A stretch of 9,266 nt of DNA from an uncultured Planctomycetaceae bacterium (GTDB taxonomy: Bacteria > Planctomycetota > Planctomycetia > Pirellulales > Lacipirellulaceae). Shown here piece after piece: positions 7,352 to 9,266 of this stretch. Location of the stretch: positions 1 through 9,266 of the forward strand of contig CALMBE010000389.1 of NCBI GenBank assembly GCA_937860165.1, given 5' to 3'. The notes under the pieces were generated by a model, which searched no databases, was not told the origin of the DNA, and worked only from the letters and a program-made list of their open reading frames with translations. How positions within the stretch are numbered: position 1 is the stretch's first letter; every line of letters starts with the position of its first letter. The position numbers and the translations under genes were made by a program.

Positions 7352-7506
7352 CCGTTCACACCCTGGCCGTGCTCCAGATCGTGCCTGAACAGTCAATGGA
7401 GGATTCGCCGGGGTTGCGTAAGCTAGCATCGCGTTAGTGGTGTACAGTCCGCCTGAGAATCGCTCGCCGCGACTCACAATTTAGCACTACAGCGCACTTT
7501 AAGGTT
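7352..7506. other. Intergenic gap after cusA, including a possible IS end
   Basis: 155 bases with no gene seen. I found no clear hairpin plus T-run terminator after the cusA stop. The stretch TTAGCACTACAGCGCACTTT at 7482-7501, just beyond the transposase stop, has the position and look of an insertion-sequence terminal repeat. No matching opposite end is present to confirm it. Confidence 0.3.
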
Positions 7507-7880
7507 CTATCGCGGGTGACATCGGGGTAGCTGAGCGAGGTCGAGGTGGCGTCGTTCGAGTTCCTTGAGCCGTGTTGTGGTGTGACTTTTTCGGGCTTGC
7601 GCATTGCGGCGTTGCCAAGAGTCGAGTCGTTGAGCGGCCTGGGTCAGTCGCGCGGATCGCGCCGGCTCCGGGAGCGCGTCGATCAGGGCGTTCGCGGCCA
7701 TGTGAACTTGCGGCAAAGTGATCTCCGGATTTCCCCCCCCCCCGCAGCCGTTGCGTTTGGCGGGCCAGAAACAAATGGCTGACTTGCGTGATCAACAAGT
7801 GGCGTTTCAACGCCGGATAGCACCGCACCTCGAAATGCGACAGCCCCAACTCGCTTTTTTCGTCTTGCAAGCAGCGGTCG
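7507..7880 (-). pseudogene. C-terminal fragment of a DDE transposase (IS701/IS4-like), frameshifted
   Basis: Read on the minus strand from about 7880, the frame gives LQDEKSELGLSHFEVR, then a hydrophobic helix (LLITQVSHLFLARQ) and QRLRG. This resembles the end of the catalytic core of planctomycete DDE transposases, where the last acidic residue lies in an E..KxELGLxHFE motif. At the 11-base G run (minus strand) the frame breaks. It continues one base off as NPEITLPQVHMAANALIDAL, then QRRNAQARKSH, a basic tail common in these transposases, ending at TAG 7509-7507. Ten G residues instead of eleven would keep one frame. About 120 residues remain; the N-terminal DNA-binding part and the first two catalytic Asp residues are absent. 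The exact IS family is uncertain. Confidence 0.65.
7733..7743. repeat. Eleven-base C homopolymer (G run in the transposase sense)
   Basis: Eleven consecutive C residues on the plus strand fall exactly where the transposase reading frame shifts. Such a run is prone to sequencing error and to slippage during replication. Confidence 0.9.
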
Positions 7881-8226
7881 GCGACAGGACCTCAGACACC
7901 ACGTTGGGGGCGACATCGAGCAAGCCGGAAGGGAGCGGCCCTTTGGGGACACGTTCGAAACTGTAGTAGGCGATGTCGGCACCTCGCACGGTGTCGGGAT
8001 CCCGCTCGGTGACCACGCCAGAATCGTTCGTTAAAACTTGTCCAAAGTTGTGTGCTTCCAAATAACGCTGGAGGAGATAAGCAACTCGTGCGCCAATTTG
8101 GCCGTGGCGAGGTCTGGGAGGAGCCCTGGTGATTAGGTTTCCTTTGATTAACTCAGTGGGATAGCCGTGGGGATCCGGCAAGGCCGCGTATTCATCGGCA
8201 GTCATCAGTAAAGTTCCGGTAGCCAT
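7881..8226 (-). pseudogene. Uma2-family (DUF820) putative nuclease-fold protein, 3' end lost
   Basis: Minus-strand start ATG at 8226 with GGAG six bases before it. The N-terminal helix (LMTADEYAALPD) and the TELIKGNLI strand, then RHGQIGARVAYLLQRYL, RGADIAYYS and VAPNVVSEVLSP are the ordered hallmarks of Uma2, a PD-(D/E)XK-fold family often multiplied in planctomycetes and cyanobacteria. Glu25, Asp84 and Glu112 fit the acidic active-site positions. After SP at residues 115-116 the match ends. The frame runs on through transposase-derived DNA as a meaningless tail to TGA 7807-7809 (139 aa), whereas intact members have about 190 residues. The catalytic Lys region and last strands are missing, so it is almost certainly inactive. 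Its cellular role would be unknown even if intact. Confidence 0.8.
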
Positions 8227-8265
8227 GTCACTCTCCAATCAAGCGTTAGTTTGGTCGCCTTCCCC

Positions 8266-8295
8266 ATTATAAATCGGGATCCCATCCAACGGCAA
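8266..8295 (-). promoter_or_regulatory. Candidate promoter for the Uma2-like gene
   Basis: On the minus strand a perfect TATAAT (8271-8266) is preceded, 18 bases upstream, by TTGCCG (8295-8290), a four-of-six match to the -35 consensus. It lies just after the AAA+ gene stop and would give a leader of about 30 bases before the ATG at 8226. The call rests on consensus matching only. Confidence 0.4.
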
Positions 8296-9135
8296 TCACA
8301 TCTCGTACACAATCCGCCCGTGGGTCTGGCTGCGACTGATGCGGTCGGTGGCGTAAAGTCCGGCGAGGATGAACTCGACGCACGAAGCTCGGACGGCTTC
8401 GTTTTGGCTCGCGTTCACCTCGAAAGCCTTGTCCCAGACGGCGGGGACGCGCTGGACCAACTTGGCGTAGTGCGACGAAGGGAGCATGTCGCCGACTTCG
8501 ATGCGGACTCCTTCGGAGAAAACTTGAGAAATCTCGGCGAGGCCATGCTTGTCGACATATTCGCCGAAAATCGTGGCGATGGCCTCGGCCAAAATGGCAT
8601 CGAGAACCTGTCGCTCAGACATCTGATGCGTTCCCATCAAGTCTAGTTCCAACTTTCCTAGCGACGACGAATAGATATGCCCGAGGTCGCTAATGCGGGG
8701 GACGGCCGGGTATTCTTGCAGCACCGCCGCACGGTGCCGGGCACTGGCCAGCATGGTGCGGTAGTTTGCGATCGAGAGCCGCGCACTGACCCCCGATTCG
8801 TGGTCGACATATTTCGACTTCCGAGCGGCCCGACTCACTTCTTCGACAAGTTCCTTCATGAAATAGGGAACAAGCACCGAGGCGAGATCGGAGTTTTCCG
8901 CCTTCCCCCCTCCGCCTTCCACCTTTCCTTCTGCTTCTTGCTCCAGAATTTGCACGCCGGTCTCGCGTTCCAAGGGGTAGTGTGTCTGGATCATCGAGCC
9001 GATGCGGTCTTTGAGCTGGGGAATCACTTTGCCGCTGCGATTGTAGGTAGCCGGGTTCGCACTGAAAAGAATCAAGACGTCGATGTCAAACCGCACGGGA
9101 TAGCCGCGAATCTGAACATCGCGCTCCTCGAGAAC
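8296..9135 (-). CDS. MoxR/ChlI-type AAA+ ATPase, C-terminal 279 residues (5' part missing)
   Basis: The visible part begins at [13 protein letters not shown] and continues with the sensor-1 strand LILFSANP, then [17 protein letters not shown] with the arginine-finger region. A lid domain follows ([13 protein letters not shown], then [10 protein letters not shown]), and a helical C-terminus ends at TGA 8296-8298. This is the pattern of the MoxR/magnesium-chelatase-I-like ATPase group of about 450-500 aa. These proteins act as chaperone-like ATPases, often with a von Willebrand-A partner; the target here is unknown. Walker A and Walker B should lie upstream but are absent, because the sequence changes to pdxS DNA on the other strand at about 9127-9137. 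A short Gly/Lys/Glu-rich linker ([10 protein letters not shown]) lies between core and lid. Starts such as the GTG at 9096 are internal, not real starts. Confidence 0.85.
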   Translation of the reverse strand, partial: VLEERDVQIRGYPVRFDIDVLILFSANPATYNRSGKVIPQLKDRIGSMIQTHYPLERETGVQILEQEAEGKVEGGGGKAENSDLASVLVPYFMKELVEEVSRAARKSKYVDHESGVSARLSIANYRTMLASARHRAAVLQEYPAVPRISDLGHIYSSSLGKLELDLMGTHQMSERQVLDAILAEAIATIFGEYVDKHGLAEISQVFSEGVRIEVGDMLPSSHYAKLVQRVPAVWDKAFEVNASQNEAVRASCVEFILAGLYATDRISRSQTHGRIVYEM

Positions 9136-9266
9136 GTGCGTTTCGTGATGAAGGGCGGCGTCATCATGGACGTCGTCAACCCCGAGCAGGCCAAGATCGC
9201 CGAAGACGCCGGCGCCTGTGCCGTCATGGCGCTCGAGCGCGTGCCGGCCGACATCCGCCGTGATGG
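9136..9266 (+). CDS. pdxS: Pyridoxal 5'-phosphate synthase subunit PdxS, N-terminal fragment
   Basis: The plus-strand frame reads [20 protein letters not shown], then [17 protein letters not shown], the highly conserved N-terminus of PdxS (PDX1/SNZ). This enzyme makes PLP from ribose 5-phosphate, glyceraldehyde 3-phosphate and ammonia supplied by PdxT. The Asp in VIMDVV is the conserved catalytic Asp (Asp24 in Bacillus numbering). The gene is open at the window end, and its normal first ~15-20 residues are not recognisable because the sequence joins the AAA+ gene at about 9127-9137. Of 43 codons 38 end in G or C, visibly more than in the neighbouring gene. ATG 9148 or GTG 9136 are in frame, but the true start is probably lost at the junction. 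Confidence 0.85.
   Translation, partial: MRFVMKGGVIMDVVNPEQAKIAEDAGACAVMALERVPADIRRD

Noticed and set aside
9072..9254. Minus-strand open frame of 60 codons at the right end
   Set aside because: It crosses the AAA+/pdxS join in a frame used by neither gene and has no recognisable features.

Overview
The window looks like a piece of a planctomycete (Planctomycetota) genome, probably from a metagenome assembly. The evidence is the style of the proteins: an oversized CusA pump, a CusB adaptor carrying extra Cys-rich repeats, a MoxR/ChlI-type AAA+ ATPase, and Uma2 and DDE-transposase remnants. No rRNA, tRNA or CRISPR array is visible. The taxonomic call is an inference from family resemblance.

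Positions 268-7351 hold a compact plus-strand metal-efflux operon. First is a CusB-like membrane-fusion adaptor of 700 aa. It has an N-terminal membrane anchor, a CPMHP/CPIC heavy-metal-binding motif, and two tandem C-terminal repeats with the spacing C-x26-CC-x2-C. Next is a small lipoprotein gene carrying a third copy of that repeat; its signal-peptide half and repeat half are in different frames because of a one-base shift near 2488-2495. Last is a CusA-like RND pump of 1520 aa, roughly 450 residues longer than E. coli CusA. The pump keeps the three-methionine Cu(I)/Ag(I) site and the Asp/Glu/Lys proton-relay residues. It also has an extra set of transmembrane helices, a roughly 280-residue periplasmic insertion and a Gly/Ser/Thr/Met/His-rich loop. 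The three genes would work together: the adaptor and lipoprotein bind metal in the periplasm and CusA exports it. An outer-membrane channel (CusC) and a metal-sensing regulator are not in the window.

Positions 7352-8226 are decayed. The C-terminal part of a DDE transposase (minus strand, frameshifted at an 11-base C/G run) abuts the N-terminal two thirds of a Uma2-family (DUF820) nuclease-fold gene (minus strand). Uma2 has lost the end of its fold.

Positions 8296-9135 encode the C-terminal 279 aa of a MoxR/ChlI-type AAA+ ATPase on the minus strand. In the middle of its conserved core the sequence switches abruptly to the beginning of a pdxS (pyridoxal 5'-phosphate synthase) gene on the plus strand, which runs off the window. 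This join has the marks of an assembly chimera or a recombination breakpoint, so the last ~130 bases may not belong to the same genome.
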